Shown one piece after another: positions 1-11,869 of a stretch of DNA of 64,000 nt (the first letter of the stretch is position 1; each line of letters begins with the position of its first letter). A model generated the notes under the pieces. It searched no databases, was not told the origin of the DNA, and worked only from the letters and a program-made list of their open reading frames with translations. Source of the stretch: Sinohyriopsis cumingii (lineage: Eukaryota; Mollusca; Bivalvia; Unionida; Unionidae); NCBI GenBank assembly GCA_028554795.2, contig CM068832.1, forward strand, positions 87,509,011 to 87,573,010, given 5' to 3'. Both the position numbers and the translations under genes were made by a program.

Positions 1-82
1 ATGTATGTATGTATGTATGCATGTGTGTGTGTGTAAATATTTATTTATGTATGGCAAGCATACATGCATGTATATATGTGAA
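1..82. repeat. (TATG)n/(TG)n microsatellite, SINE tail
   Basis: Simple TATG and TG repeats at the window edge, grading into degenerate TA/TG-rich sequence. On the minus strand this is the 3' tail of the SINE that ends near 84. The same degenerate tail words recur next to the SINEs at 569 and 1118, so the tail belongs to the repeated unit. Confidence 0.85.
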
Positions 83-83
83 G

Positions 84-362
84 GTGTGGGTTGGTGGGTG
101 TGATTTCGATTTTTAACGTAATTTAACACTTTGTCAGTTTTATTGCCATGCTGTCATTGGAAATGTTGAATGATGTCATTCCCAGACATATTATCTTGAC
201 AAACAGCCGACCAGTCCTAACACTAACTTGTTAATACTGAGCCCCTAGCGAAGCAGCTGTTGGTACCATTTGCATAAATCGTTGGTATCACTATGCCGTG
301 GTTCGAACCCGCGACGTCCCATATCGACAGCGAACGCTCTAGCCACTAGACCACCGGAGCGT
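84..362 (-). mobile_element. tRNA-derived SINE, subfamily 1, copy 1
   Basis: Read on the minus strand, the element begins at about 362 with a tRNA-like head. It has an A box (TGGTCTAGTGG, complement of 343-353) and a perfect palindromic B box (GGTTCGAACC, 300-309), so an internal RNA polymerase III promoter is visible. A body of about 200 bp follows, then a CATA-type tail. The body is shared with the copies near 569, 1118 and 14290. The head makes it a tRNA-related SINE; the superfamily of the body was not assigned. It is non-coding and depends on a partner LINE for mobility. Confidence 0.85.
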
Positions 363-568
363 TCTGTGTATGTATGTATTTATGTATGTATGTATGTATG
401 TATGTATGTATGTATGTATGTATGTATGTATGTATGTATGTATGTATGTGTATGTATGTATGTATATACATATGTATGTATGCATGTATGCATGATGTAT
501 GTATGCATGTGTCTCTGTGTAAATAAGTATGTATGTATGTAAGCATCCATGCATATATGAGTGTGGTT
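363..568. repeat. (TATG)n array between SINE copies
   Basis: Nearly uninterrupted TATG units (363-480), then interrupted TATG/TGTG sequence. Long open frames here are only translated repeats and are not genes. Confidence 0.95.
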
Positions 569-846
569 GTGTGGGTTGGTGGGTGTGATTTTGAATTTTA
601 ACTTAATTTAACACTTTGAAGTTTCATTGCCATGATGTCATCAGAAATGTTGAATAATGTCATTCCCAGACATATTATCTTGACAAACGGCCGAACAGTC
701 CTGACACTAACTTCTTTATACTGAGCCCCTAGCGAGGCAGTTGTTGGTACCATTTGCATAAATCGTTGGTATCACTATGCCTTGGTTCGAACCCGCGACG
801 TCCCATATCGACAGCGAACGCTCTAGCCACTAGGCCACCGGAGCGT
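569..846 (-). mobile_element. tRNA-derived SINE, subfamily 1, copy 2
   Basis: Same structure as the copy at 84-362: A box and B box on the minus strand with the head at the 846 end, the same body and the same tail words. It is very similar to copy 1. The spacing of copies 1 to 3 (about 485 to 550 bp) and the shared flanking simple sequence suggest that the SINE plus its microsatellite was multiplied as one unit rather than inserted three times. Confidence 0.85.
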
Positions 847-1117
<271 letters not shown>

Positions 1118-1391
1118 TGTGGGATGATGGGTGTGATTTTTATTTTTAACGTAATTTAACACTTTGTAGTTTTATTGACATGATGTCCTCAGAAATGTTG
1201 AATGATGTCATTTCCGACATATCTTGACAAACGGCCGACCAGTCCTAACACTAGCTTCTTAACCCTGAGACCCTAGCGAGGCAGCTGTTTTTTACCATTT
1301 GCATACATCGTTGGCATCACTATGCGTTGGTTCGAAACCGCAACGTCCCATATCAACGGCGAACGCTCTAGCTACTAGGTCACCGCAGCGG
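1118..1391 (-). mobile_element. tRNA-derived SINE, subfamily 1, copy 3
   Basis: Third tandem copy of the subfamily 1 SINE with the head at the 1391 end. It is more diverged than the other two: the B box region carries substitutions (TTCGAAACC in plus orientation) and the head end reads GCAGCG instead of GGAGCG. Probably inactive. Confidence 0.8.
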
Positions 1392-1719
1392 TCTATGTAT
1401 GTATGCATGTATGTATGTATGTATGTATGTATGTATGTATGTATGTATGTATGTATGTATGTATGTATGCATGCATGCATGCATGCATGCATGCATGTAT
1501 GTATGTATGTATGTATGTATGCATGTATGTAGGTATGTATTTATTTATGTATGTATGTATGTATGTATGTATGTATGTATGTATGTATGTTTGTATGCAT
1601 GTATGTTTATTTGTACGTATGTATGTATGTATGTGTGTATATATGTATGTATGTATGGTATGTATGTATGCATGTATGTATGTATGCATGTATGTATGTA
1701 TCCATGTATGTATGTATGC

Positions 1720-1752
<33 letters not shown>

Positions 1753-1890
1753 TGTATGTATGTATGTGTGTATGTTTGTATGTATGTACGTATGTAGGTA
1801 CGTAAGTACGTATGTATGTATGTATGCTTGTAGGTATGTATGTATGTGTAGATGTAAGTATTTATGTATGTATGTATGTAGTTTAATGTG
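1392..1890. repeat. Long interrupted (TATG)n array, about 500 bp
   Basis: TATG units with interspersed GCATGCATGC (about 1468-1496) and point-mutated units. The six-frame open frames of up to 164 codons are artefacts of a 4-bp repeat that contains no stop in several frames. The array ends where segmental duplication copy A starts. Confidence 0.95.
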
Positions 1891-1965
1891 TATGTAAATT
1901 GAATGAGCCCTGAATTAATACCTGAATCGAAGAAACAATATATACTTATGTATATATGAACACAT

Positions 1966-2361
1966 GTGGTTTATCTATGGCTTGAACTGAGTAGAACTAC
2001 ATTAAGAAGAACCAAAGATTGGAAAAAGGCACGAATGAAAACTAACGCAATCAAAATATCATTATACGATATTCCAGTTAGTGCTAAACTGTCATATCTG
2101 TTTCAAAATATCTGTAATTCGGTCCGAAATAGTAATCAAGTAATATATAAATGCACTATGGTCGTTAAAATGAATCATATAGACAAGGAAGTGAATAAAT
2201 TGTTTTATTGTAGATTTATATCGGATTACAGTTTATATCGTTTTCCTGTGTCGTTTGATCTATTTGCTGTTTCTGAACCAAATATCATTTTCACAGCAAC
2301 AGTTAAAATGGATTTATTTGCCTCAATGTGCTTAGTCAATAATACTTTGCAGTTTGTTTAA
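1966..2361 (+). other. 131-codon open frame in duplication A, probably not a gene
   Basis: This is the longest non-repeat open frame in the left part of the window. The corresponding sequence in copy B (about 14975-15370) is broken by stops and indels: only about 74 codons stay open at 15088-15312. No domain, signal peptide or codon pattern is recognisable, and there is no good splice context. I treat it as a chance open frame. Confidence 0.3.
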
Positions 2362-2544
2362 ATAAATGACACCAGCTAAATGTAAAGCTTTCGCCAACGA
2401 GGCTTAAGATCAAGTTGATCTGTCACATTAAACGGATTTCAGTCACATCTAACAGATTTTTATTATGTTTATACAGAGTATAAGCAAGTGGAACCACTAT
2501 TCAAAATCATCACACGGTATATCAAGACATTACCCTGCAATGAA

Positions 2545-3010
2545 ATATGTATGCTTATAGTGTGGCATTGTTCAAATTACGTCGCATTGTTCAGATGTAC
2601 AATAGATCATGCAAGAAAAGATATCAAGAATGTAACGTAAGCTTGTGACAGACAAACACTGAATAGAATATGTGTATTTTTTTACCTAATGGAGTCAAAC
2701 GAGCATAAACAAACCTTTATTAGAAAATGCAAAATATTCATTCAATAATAAAATGAGATATAGTTTGATAGAAATTTTGATTTCAAATTAAGTGTACGCA
2801 TGGAAAATACTTAGCAATATAATAATGTTTGGCTTGGTTGATATTCATTTTGAACAGATGCATATTTAATGCACTAACATTAACATACTAATTTAATTAA
2901 GGTGATCATCACAAACGTAAACTCTTGTTCATGGGTATAAGGAGTCATTTACGACTTTCAACCAATATTCCGCCTTGTTCTTGGTGACGATCACAGACAC
3001 ACATCATATG
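2545..3010. other. Segment present only in duplication copy A
   Basis: Sequence on both sides continues in copy B (joined near 15555) but this stretch of about 470 bp does not. It is plain AT-rich DNA without recognisable ends, target-site duplication or coding potential. It could be an insertion in A or a deletion in B. Confidence 0.6.
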
Positions 3011-3599
3011 ATAATTGAATTCCGTGTCTTCACGACAAACAATTATAGGAGCCCTTGCAACAATCGATTAGGCTATTGTTGATGTATCTTCAAGAGGCAG
3101 GACCAAACTTTATCTACAAATGTAAAGGCGCAATCAAACGCCTAGTAAAGATAAAATCATACAAAATTCAAATACACAAGTGAAGTAAAAAAGGTTCATA
3201 TTTTTGGATACCTAAATTAAAACAAAGCAAGAGATTATTATCCACTTGACCAGAGAGGTCAATGTCAGTTCGTAGCGAAAGAAGTTTATGCTCACCACCC
3301 CCAAATTCATATCTGCAATTTTCATGTGCAATGGCCATTTTTGACACCATATGTTGCCCAAAGTACAAATACAAGCCCTTTTGATAGATAACGATTCTTG
3401 CACTAAAGTCTATGCTAAATAGGCAGATGAAATTGAAAATAGTTACAGTATAACTAGCAAAATACTGCAGAGTAACTATGGAAGGTGTACATGCCTGACA
3501 TCAATTTCAAGAATGCCACAAGCCTGAAACACCTTGGTCAGAAATATAACTTTGTCTTGAAACAATAAACAATAAAATCAGAAAAGTCACACCATTCTT

Positions 3600-4200
3600 G
3601 CAACCACTACCTCCCTACCGATGGTTCAGTAGGAAGGCGTCCGAGCTTCTAGAGTTGGTTTGATTCCATGAAGTTTGTTTCTCACTATATCATTCCATGA
3701 TGTCTGTCACGTCGGACGTAAGAACTCTGAGACTAGCTTTTAAATCATCATCATCATCTTCATCATCATCATCATCTTGATGTTGATCATCATCATCGTC
3801 AGTCCCGTACTCTGGAAGATAGTTCGGGCACCACACAAGACCGAACAAACAACTTCCTCCATTCCTTTCGATTTTCCATCTTTCTCAATGAGACTCTCGA
3901 TGTCAATCCTGCCCACTCTCGAATTTTATCTTTCCTCCTCTTTTTTGCCTGAATCTCTTTCACCTTTCTTTGATAGGACCTTGCAGGATTGTCTTAGCAA
4001 GTCCTGATGACCGCGAGACATGCCCGTACCACTGCAGTTTACGTTTTTTCACTGTGATCAGGAGATTTTCGTGAGACCCCATGACTTGTCTGATCCTTTG
4101 CCTTATATCTTCATTGGTGACACGGTCCTTGTATATGACATCGAAAGTCTTTCGAAAACATCTCATTTCTGAGGCCAGTACTCTTTTCTCTAAACTCATA
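3600..4200 (-). pseudogene. Non-LTR retrotransposon RT C-terminal fragment with (GAT)n tail, copy A
   Basis: On the minus strand, 4199-3960 encodes a 79-codon peptide containing ASEMRCFRKTFDVIYKDR, then VTNEDIRQRI, then KLQWYGHVSRSSGLAKTILQ. This is the conserved C-terminal tail downstream of the RT domain in many LINE proteins of the RTE-like type found in marine invertebrates. After a frame break the expected Lys/Arg/Trp-rich continuation is still visible, ending in a run of Asp codons: the (GAT)n microsatellite at about 3742-3800. Neither the RT catalytic core nor the endonuclease is present, so this is a 5'-truncated dead copy. The same fossil lies at 16955-17540, so it predates the segmental duplication. 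Clade assignment is inferred from remembered family sequences. Confidence 0.75.
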
Positions 4201-4209
4201 TATACGTTG

Positions 4210-5110
4210 TTTTAAAATTAGATGGTTCTAGGGATAGAGCCATTTTAAAAGCGCTATTTGCCGTTTCATTACCTTTAATACCAATATAGCTTGGTAACCA
4301 ACTGTATACAATATTTTGGGAGGTAGTCAGTGAAGCAGTTTCTATCAGAATATTGGTTAATAATGGGTTTTCCAGTTTTCCATTGTGTACTGACTGAAGA
4401 ACTGTAGTTTGTAAGAGAAAACCATGCGTTTAAACTATGTTTGCTTCCAATATACTGCAAAGAAAGGTCTATTGCTCTGATTGCTTCTGAGAAAATCAGT
4501 TCGCCATTTAGTGAGCGGACTTTTGTTTTGTGTTTTCCACTAACGAAGGCTGCAGCAGCATTTACCCCATTCATTGATCCATCAGTGTAAATTCTGTAGT
4601 GTTTAAATTCGGCGAGGAATGCAACAAAATATGTTTCAAAGATAGATAAGTTTGTCACATATATTTTTTTCCCCATCGTGTAGTGTCAAAAAGTTTGTTC
4701 GGTTGCTCAAGTAACTTAGGCAGATATTTTTCAGAGGAGGATGTTTTCTGTATTTTAGAGAGATCAAATTGTATACTGTCAAGTCTGGATGATATTCTAG
4801 TGTCAAAGAATGGTATGGCATTCGGTTTATGTTCGTATATTGTTTTGTATTTAGGTTGAGAAACAGCCGAAAAATCAGGGTTCGGAGGGTTTATCTTAAT
4901 TTGAGAGTATACTGTATATAAAGCATTTCCCTACGATGTGATAAAGGTAGCTAGTTCTTTTCAGCGAAAAGTCTTTCTCCTGGAGATATATTAAATGTTG
5001 TCAGAGCGAGTCTTATTTCTTGATGATGGATTGGGTCAAACGTCTTCAAGTATAACTTTCTAGCCGAACAAAAACAACGCAACCATATATCTATGAAGAA
5101 AACGATGACA
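4210..5110 (-). pseudogene. LINE fragment: RT C-terminus plus RNase H domain, copy A
   Basis: Read from about 5110 down to 4275, frame-shifted. First comes an RT thumb/connection segment with YLKTFDPIHHQEIRLAL and a following ISPGERLFAE. A poorly preserved linker follows (about 4821-4640), then an RNase H domain (4676-4275). Its first catalytic Asp is in the YTDGS motif (near 4575-4600). The sequence IFSEAIRAIDLSLQYIG matches the usual second-acidic-residue helix, but the expected third motif (SDS) reads TNYSSS. The order RT C-terminus then RNase H fits I-like or Jockey-like LINE proteins. Frameshifts, stops and the missing 5' half make it non-functional. It directly follows the RTE-like fragment, in the same order as in copy B. 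Confidence 0.75.
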
Positions 5111-8100
5111 CAGTTAAAAACCAGGTTGATCTGGTTTGCTGATTAGAGAGGGAATTTAGATATTTTATACATAATAAGCTTATTTTATCACTTTATTTCT
5201 GAATAAATTAATACAGTTTGTGTACAACACAATTCACATTCGACGTGTGTGACAGAATAATACTTGCATATGTTCTCTGGCTGCATTGTATTGAGTAAAA
5301 CGAGTCATCAAGTGGCAGCCGTGAAATATTTATGACTTTATAGCGTGTTAGGTTTTGATTTCATTTTTTGTTGGCCCTTATTACGTTTAAAGTGTAGTGC
5401 TTCTGTGATTAAACTTGTTGAACGGTGAGGGCATACACATTAGTTGCACTAGTGACACGAAATAATCCTATCCGAATAAATACGTATAGGAGTGGAAAAG
5501 ACAAGGTTAGTTGGGCTGATGCTGTTTTAATGAATGTTCTACACTTTTAACATGTTTGCCATTTTGTCAGAGCATTGTTTTCTGCAATCAATACAAGCGA
5601 CAGTTACTTAGGCTGCATATTGTGTTAAACAGATGCAACCTTTATATAAATATATGCAAACGCAACCTTCGACAGACGTGATGCTTGGTATAAACATTTA
5701 AGCTTTTCTGTCTGGTTGAGGTTGACAAAGTGACAGATAATATATTATAGATTTGGAGTACATTGGCTTTTATATAGAGCAATTCTATTGATACAGTGGC
5801 TTCATATAGCATAACAGGTTTCGTACACATTAGAAACAATATTTTGTTCAAAGCTCCAAACCACATCCATTTTTGTCTAAATTTTCATTAGCAGGTATAT
5901 TAGGATCTTGTATGATGGATTAAAGTTTTCTTTTGAAAATGTGTCTTTTCGAATTCTAGGGTTTGATTCATTGCAAAGTAAACTAGTGACAGAAACGAAA
6001 TAGTTCAGATTTACGATGGTATTTATGGTTTGTATATAAATCATTAGTGCTGCAATCTTTTATCACTTCCTTGAATTTAAATTTTCAGCTTGAACTCGTT
6101 CGCGTGTTTTTCAGGTTTTGCTTAGTCTGCGAATATTCAATTGTTTCGTCTCTAATTTTCGTGGTAAGCATTTGCAAAAAAGCAGACTATAATTATATGT
6201 GGTAAATTATATTGATCACCAAGGCCGAGTAAAGGCAACGCGATTGAGTGGTTTTTACACGGCTCCCACTTGCAACGCAATTACATGTCTTGGCAGTGGA
6301 ACCTAGCTTGTCATTGCTCCAATTTCTTCCAACCATAATAACCCGGTAGTGCTTAGCAGCCTTAAAATAGTACTCTTCAGTTGTATTTACGAAAATGTTT
6401 AATTTAATTAGTGTATTCCTTTTGTCTTAATATTTTGCGCAAAAATTTCTTAATAACCGTAATTCCAGTTAGTTCAAATAATGGAATCCTAGAGCAGAGT
6501 GGTCAGCTTTTCTCGGAATGATAGCTGATTATGTGAAATATGAAATTATGCAAAATTTAAATCATGAAACAATTTAATCTACATTTTTGTTGGGCATGAG
6601 GTGTTTCCAAGAAAATAATCTAGCGTCTGCTTGCTACTAGAATTCATAGATCTATTTCATTATTTATATCCTAGTTTGTTTATGTTCGCAACATAATGGT
6701 ATCACGAATGTTACTATATATGTAATGCTTCATCATTTCAACATCATTCAATGGATTGACTAAAAAGGTAACAAATAATCCTATGATGCATTGAAATAAG
6801 TCGGGATTATCATTCAATATCGGTATGCAGAAAATTTGCAGTGGCTTCTAGTGGGTCTATGGTTCCTATAATGGTTTTCTCTGGTTCTTCCTCTAACAGC
6901 TGAACTAGCAGCCACGTATAGCAAATATGTGCTGAAACCATGCGTAGAATCACTAAAAGAAACAATAACAACAATAAGCAAAACGTAATAAAATCATGTC
7001 GATGAACAATGCTTTTGTAAATAAAACATTCTGAAAATATAAAACACGTAAGAATATTTGGTTAGTAAATACTAACCATATCCATTTTGCTAATAAATCT
7101 TAAAACTTATTTGCAAATAAGTAAGAGGATCTATGAAAAACCTAAGAAATGTGATAACAAAAAGTATCCGATAAGGTACACATATTATTTTCTTTTTTCT
7201 CTTAAAGTTTGTCCTTTTTATAAGTTACCCAGCTGCCTGTTTGTTTTGGAATATCCGGTATTTACATGTTAGACTCTTTATGGCATCAGAGCTAAATCGG
7301 AATTACCCAAGAGAGCAAACAATAACTGTTAATATCAAGGTTATTTGTGGTCACCACTTAGCCCGTCCAAATATATCTGACAGATTAAAGCTTCAGATGT
7401 GGCTCTTCATTAACTTTCCATGACCAAAATGCTAACTACACATTTTCAAATTTGAAAATATGAGTTTGAATTAGCTCTTCTCTTTATGCTAATTTCCAAA
7501 TTGTCCGTGTTTTCTACACTGGGTTTTTTCGGGTAAGTAATCACCTCAGTTCAGGTAATTCATGTTTGTTGCTTTTGCCTTTCTATTGACCGAACTTTAA
7601 GTTGCCCTTGCACCGTAGGTCTTTCTAGATGATTCAAAGTTTTATTCAAGTGTTCTTTGTTTTATCATAAGGAAGTTGCTATGGGTCAAATTTCCAGGAC
7701 TGTGTTTATTTATATATATTGAGTTCATGTGTACTTCACTCTCGTTGCTTACCCGTTTGCTGTTTTTCTTCGATATTTATATATTATTAATACACTGTAT
7801 TTATATTTTTGACTGCTTTTTCTATTCGTATTATTATTTTCTCTCTTTGATTATCCCTTTCTGACCGTTTTCTTTGTTTTCCCTCATTGGTTTTCCTTTA
7901 GCGCGTTTTCACTATGTATCTCAACTCCTTCTGTACTAATTCCTCTGTTTTGTTTTCCATTTGCTCTATTTCTTTTTGTGCTCCGTTTGTAGTTATATTT
8001 TTATCTGCTATTGTTTCTTTCCGGTGTTCAACTTTGCTGTAATGTATTGTCAGTTAACTTATATGTTTTTCATCCTTACTTTGAATCGTGGTGGATAATT

Positions 8101-8600
8101 ACTGATCTTTGCGTTTGTTAAATATAATTCTCAGTTTGGATTTACAGTATCGTGAAAGTCCATATTTAGTTACAAATTTCGAAATTTTCTTTGTTATTTC
8201 CGTAGGTGTAATTTGTGAGAATCCCTTCAAAATTTCAAACTTGGTGACATAATTTTCATTTCCAATTACGTCAATACATTCCTTGAATCTAGATATTGGA
8301 TATATCTTGGTGACACTGTTTACATCCTCCATGTATTATATAGTTGTTGCACAAGAATACATGGTAAACTCCAGTTGCTTTTATTTGGTTCTGTGAATAT
8401 TTAATTTGTCCCTTGAACAACCTTGTAAGGATGGCGATGCATAATTGTAACATCTACTGTTTCAGTATCATGGTCAATTGTAAATGGTCTTGTTGGAACG
8501 TCCTGAAAAGAGTACTCATATTCACTTAATAGCTGTTTTAGTTAGCTCTTCCCTTGTGGTAGGTGAATATTTCTAGTGCAGAATTGCTTATATTTCCGAC
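5110..8600. other. Non-coding part of duplication copy A
   Basis: About 3.5 kb of AT-rich sequence with no recognisable gene, paired with 18450-21861. A 77-codon minus open frame at 8332-8099 (MEDVNSVTKIYP start) is disrupted in copy B by a deletion of about 50 bp near 21465, so it is unlikely to be under constraint. The preserved order of short motifs between copies suggests simple neutral divergence. Confidence 0.6.
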
Positions 8601-10015
8601 AATGCCAATTTATCACTGCTAATTCTCATCTGACTCGTTTCGTAACGCAGTCTAATAAATCTAAATGTGTTTGTCACACCCAGGCGGCATATATCGCAGT
8701 TTCTCTGACAACATGTCAAATTTTATAAAACACTAATCGTCTGTAATGTGGCATAATTGAAAATGTTGTGCTCATAAGCAGACACAATTGTGTACGTTTA
8801 TATTATTTTTTAGTTGTTGAAGTTACTTATTTTATGAAGTTGATATTGTCGAGCATATTGAATATAATCATAAACATGCAATCAAAAGAACAAAAGTGGG
8901 AAATTAAAAAACGAGTATTGATCAAAATCAACAGAAATATCCTTATCTACTAACAAAATAAAAGAATAATAATAAATAGTAGTAGTAGTAGTAGTATAGC
9001 TGCTGTTGCTGTTGCTCTTTTTAAATAATTCTCCGGATTATTCGTTACATTTAATACCATCACAAATCCAGGTCACAAAAATACATGGCTTATATCACTT
9101 AAGATGAAAAACTATGGAGACCATTCAATGTTGGCGTCATATTCTAATATTTTTTTATCGAATTCTATATACTATGTGGGGTACGGTTTTATAGTCAAAT
9201 GTCAATTGGCAAACGATTAATGAGATAAATATAACTAAAACGTTCATTGAAGATTTTCAGAATAAATATTGGCTTCCTGTCTTAGCCAGAACGAAAGGGA
9301 TTTAACAATGAACAATGACACATAACAAAATCACATTGCTTTTCATTCTTTCTTATAATGCTCGAAATGTACCTCTAATATCTTTTCATTGAAAACTTTG
9401 TGGCAGGTAGTATGTGTGAGTATTTCTTGTTTTGTTATGAACGTGAATGTCATATCATAAAATGATGCATATGTGTATAATGTGCATGCTTGAAATGAAA
9501 CTTATATTGCAACTGAAAAATGGCACCTCACTACTACTGGGAGACCATCTGAAGATAAACAGATGAATTTAATATGTAAAGTGATAATGTCTTATCACAT
9601 AGGTTGTGTATTGTGAATCATCTTAATAAGGGACAGATTAGTATTGTTTCATTTATAATGGTTATTTTGTCATTTTAAATTAATTTGACTGACACCACTG
9701 CCCTGGTCTTCGGCATATTAGATTGACCGGATAGAGAGAGCAATTTGTTTCATTTTCTCTTAAATCAGGAGACCATTATCTATCTGAATGCTCATGACAA
9801 CTGGCCCAAATTTTCTGTTTATGAGGAACAAACACAACTGATGGTGAGAACAATTGGTTTAACCATTCTCCATTCTGAAAGATCGCATAACCATATTTTA
9901 AATCGACTTCAAAAACACATTTTTCTTGAGGTGCGTTTTACAGATGAACAAGCAACTTGTTTCTTCATACCTTCGCTGCTTCTTGCAGGATCTACATTTA
10001 CTTGTTGGAAAATGG

Positions 10016-10095
<80 letters not shown>

Positions 10096-11344
10096 CCATT
10101 CGATATAAAATATATATCGACAATTGTCTTTAGGTATGAATGTTAGAATCATTTGTGTTGGTGTTGCCGCGTGAAACATTTATTGACATGAAACCAATAT
10201 AGAGTGCATAAAAGGAATGGAATCTAATGTTAATTAGAACGAAAATAATAACGTGTTCTGCCCTTTGCCTAAATACTTCGTTTCATAATATTCCAACTGT
10301 ATTTTTGTGTTTGTTCCAACATTTATATAAGAATGCAAACCAATTGAAACAATGCTCTAGTTACAATACTATGTGTGTTTATGCCTTTTATTCAGTTTGT
10401 CTGCTCCTTATCTATATAATGCATATTTTATTTCGTGTCACTCTAGTCAGTTAAGTGCTGATGTAATAAATACATTTTCATATATCCAAGCACAAATGCC
10501 TGCATCTAGTGACTCATCGATAATTCAATTCATCCGTACGTAACAACATCTCTACAGAACAACATAACATCTTATCATTACCGGTTTATTTATTGTAATA
10601 AAAGGAAACGATCAGTTGGGACATTCCAGTTGTACATCTGAGTAACTAAGTTGCATTTCTGAAGTTCTATGTTACACTTCTGCCCTCCCCTCCCAAAAAA
10701 AAAAAGAAACAACAAACAGTGCTGAAATTATATTATCTAGTGAACGTAAGGTTATGAACATACAGTCGTAAACACAGACCTGAACAGTAAGTGCATTTCG
10801 AAATATTGTTTGTCCAAATATGAAAAAGTTTACAAAGTTGGATTGTGTTTTACCTGTTCGTCACATGCTGAATATATTCCTAACACTCTATACTCCGTTG
10901 ATGCTTCTAGTCATGTATATGATTTATATTCCACTAAAGTTAGAAAAATGAGTTGATAGAATTGATCACCAACATTTAATTCACTCAACTGACACTTTAT
11001 CTACTTAAATTTTTACATTAAAGATAATATTCAAACATTATTTGATGAATATGTAGACTGACAGAAATTGTACTTTATTTGTAAAATGTTTATCACTATT
11101 TCCACAAATAAGTTCTTTTCATCACTAGACAATTAGAGATGTTCCGAATGATGCCCAATTTAATAAAAACTACCGTATGCATCCTTTTCTTATTAATATC
11201 TTTAAATTTTTTACTGTTCCTAAGAATTATCAACACTATTCATAACGTAATCTATAACTCATCCAATATATTAAATGTATATTTTACTAGCAACATGGAA
11301 CATTTATGTAACCTTTGGGATACTTTGTTTGTTAACTATATTTC
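8601..11344. other. Unique AT-rich spacer between duplication A and the second SINE/TATG cluster
   Basis: No coding region or known element recognised. It contains a short (TAG)n/(CTG)-like patch near 8980-9015, the palindromic (TA)n at 10011-10100 and a poly-A patch near 10697. Confidence 0.5.
10011..10100. repeat. (TA)n inside a perfect inverted repeat
   Basis: A run of about 37 AT units is bounded by AATGGGGCAT (10011-10020) and its exact reverse complement ATGCCCCATT (10091-10100). The whole 90-bp stretch is therefore one palindrome able to form a cruciform or hairpin. The flanking 10-bp arms are not simple sequence, so this is more than an ordinary TA microsatellite. Confidence 0.9.
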
Positions 11345-11580
11345 CATGAATGCATGCATGCGTGCATGCATGTATGTATGTATGTATGTATGTATGTATG
11401 TATGTATGTATGTATGTATGTATGTATGTATGTATGTATGTGTGTGTGTGTATGTATGTATGTATGTATGTATGTATGTATGTATGTATGTATGTATGTA
11501 TGTGTATGTATGTATGTATTTATGTATGTATGTATGTATGCATGTATGTATGTATGTATGTATGTATGCATGTGTGTGTT
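11345..11580. repeat. (TATG)n array
   Basis: About 55 TATG units with GCATGC interruptions and a short TG run near 11440. Long open frames of Met-Tyr-Val-Cys repeats are artefacts. Confidence 0.95.
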
Positions 11581-11581
11581 T

Positions 11582-11812
11582 GTGATTTGGATTTTTAACG
11601 TGTCTTTAAAAATTTTTTAGTCACATCGCTACGATGTCTGCAGTGTGACAGTTTATAGCGATATCTAGAACTGGTGCATCATGCCGCAGAAATTAACATG
11701 ATGTCCCACCAAGTCACATTATCCTGGCATCAGGCCCACCTGTCCTAACACAAACCTCTTAATGCTGAGCGCCAAGCGAGGCAGCTGTTTGTATCATTTG
11801 TGTCACTATATT
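11582..11812 (-). mobile_element. Head-less tRNA-derived SINE, subfamily 2
   Basis: The body matches the SINEs at 14575-14811 and 52698-53001: shared words include CATCATGCCGCAG, GATGTCCCACC and CCTCTTAATGCTGA. The tRNA-like head expected at the high-coordinate end is missing: the similarity stops near 11812, where LINE sequence starts soon after. It is 5'-truncated, or cut by the LINE insertion. Confidence 0.75.
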
Positions 11813-11869
11813 TCCATGTATCAGATCACCTCTGCATTATATGCCATCTTGAGGTATCAGTCCTAACCC

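Larger units (their letters stand above)
1890..8601 (+). repeat. Segmental duplication, copy A
   Basis: This block aligns by eye, end to end and in the same orientation, with 14905-21861. Shared landmarks in order: the start next to a (TATG)n array; about 2060-2110 with 15085-15115; about 3040-3600 with 15560-16120; the LINE fossils at 3600-5110 with those at 16940-18450; about 6680-7430 with 19960-20720; and the end near 8601 with 21861. Similarity looks like roughly 90 percent with small indels. I see no terminal repeats that would make the block a single transposon. The part at about 2545-3010 is absent from copy B. Confidence 0.85.

Noticed and set aside
290..362. Functional tRNA gene on the minus strand
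   Set aside because: A and B boxes are good, but there is no complete acceptor and anticodon stem set and the same head recurs attached to a repeated body. It is a SINE head.
11139..11620. Open frame of 148 codons and its shadows
   Set aside because: The C-terminal half is a TATG repeat and the N-terminal part is AT-rich noise with no similarity.
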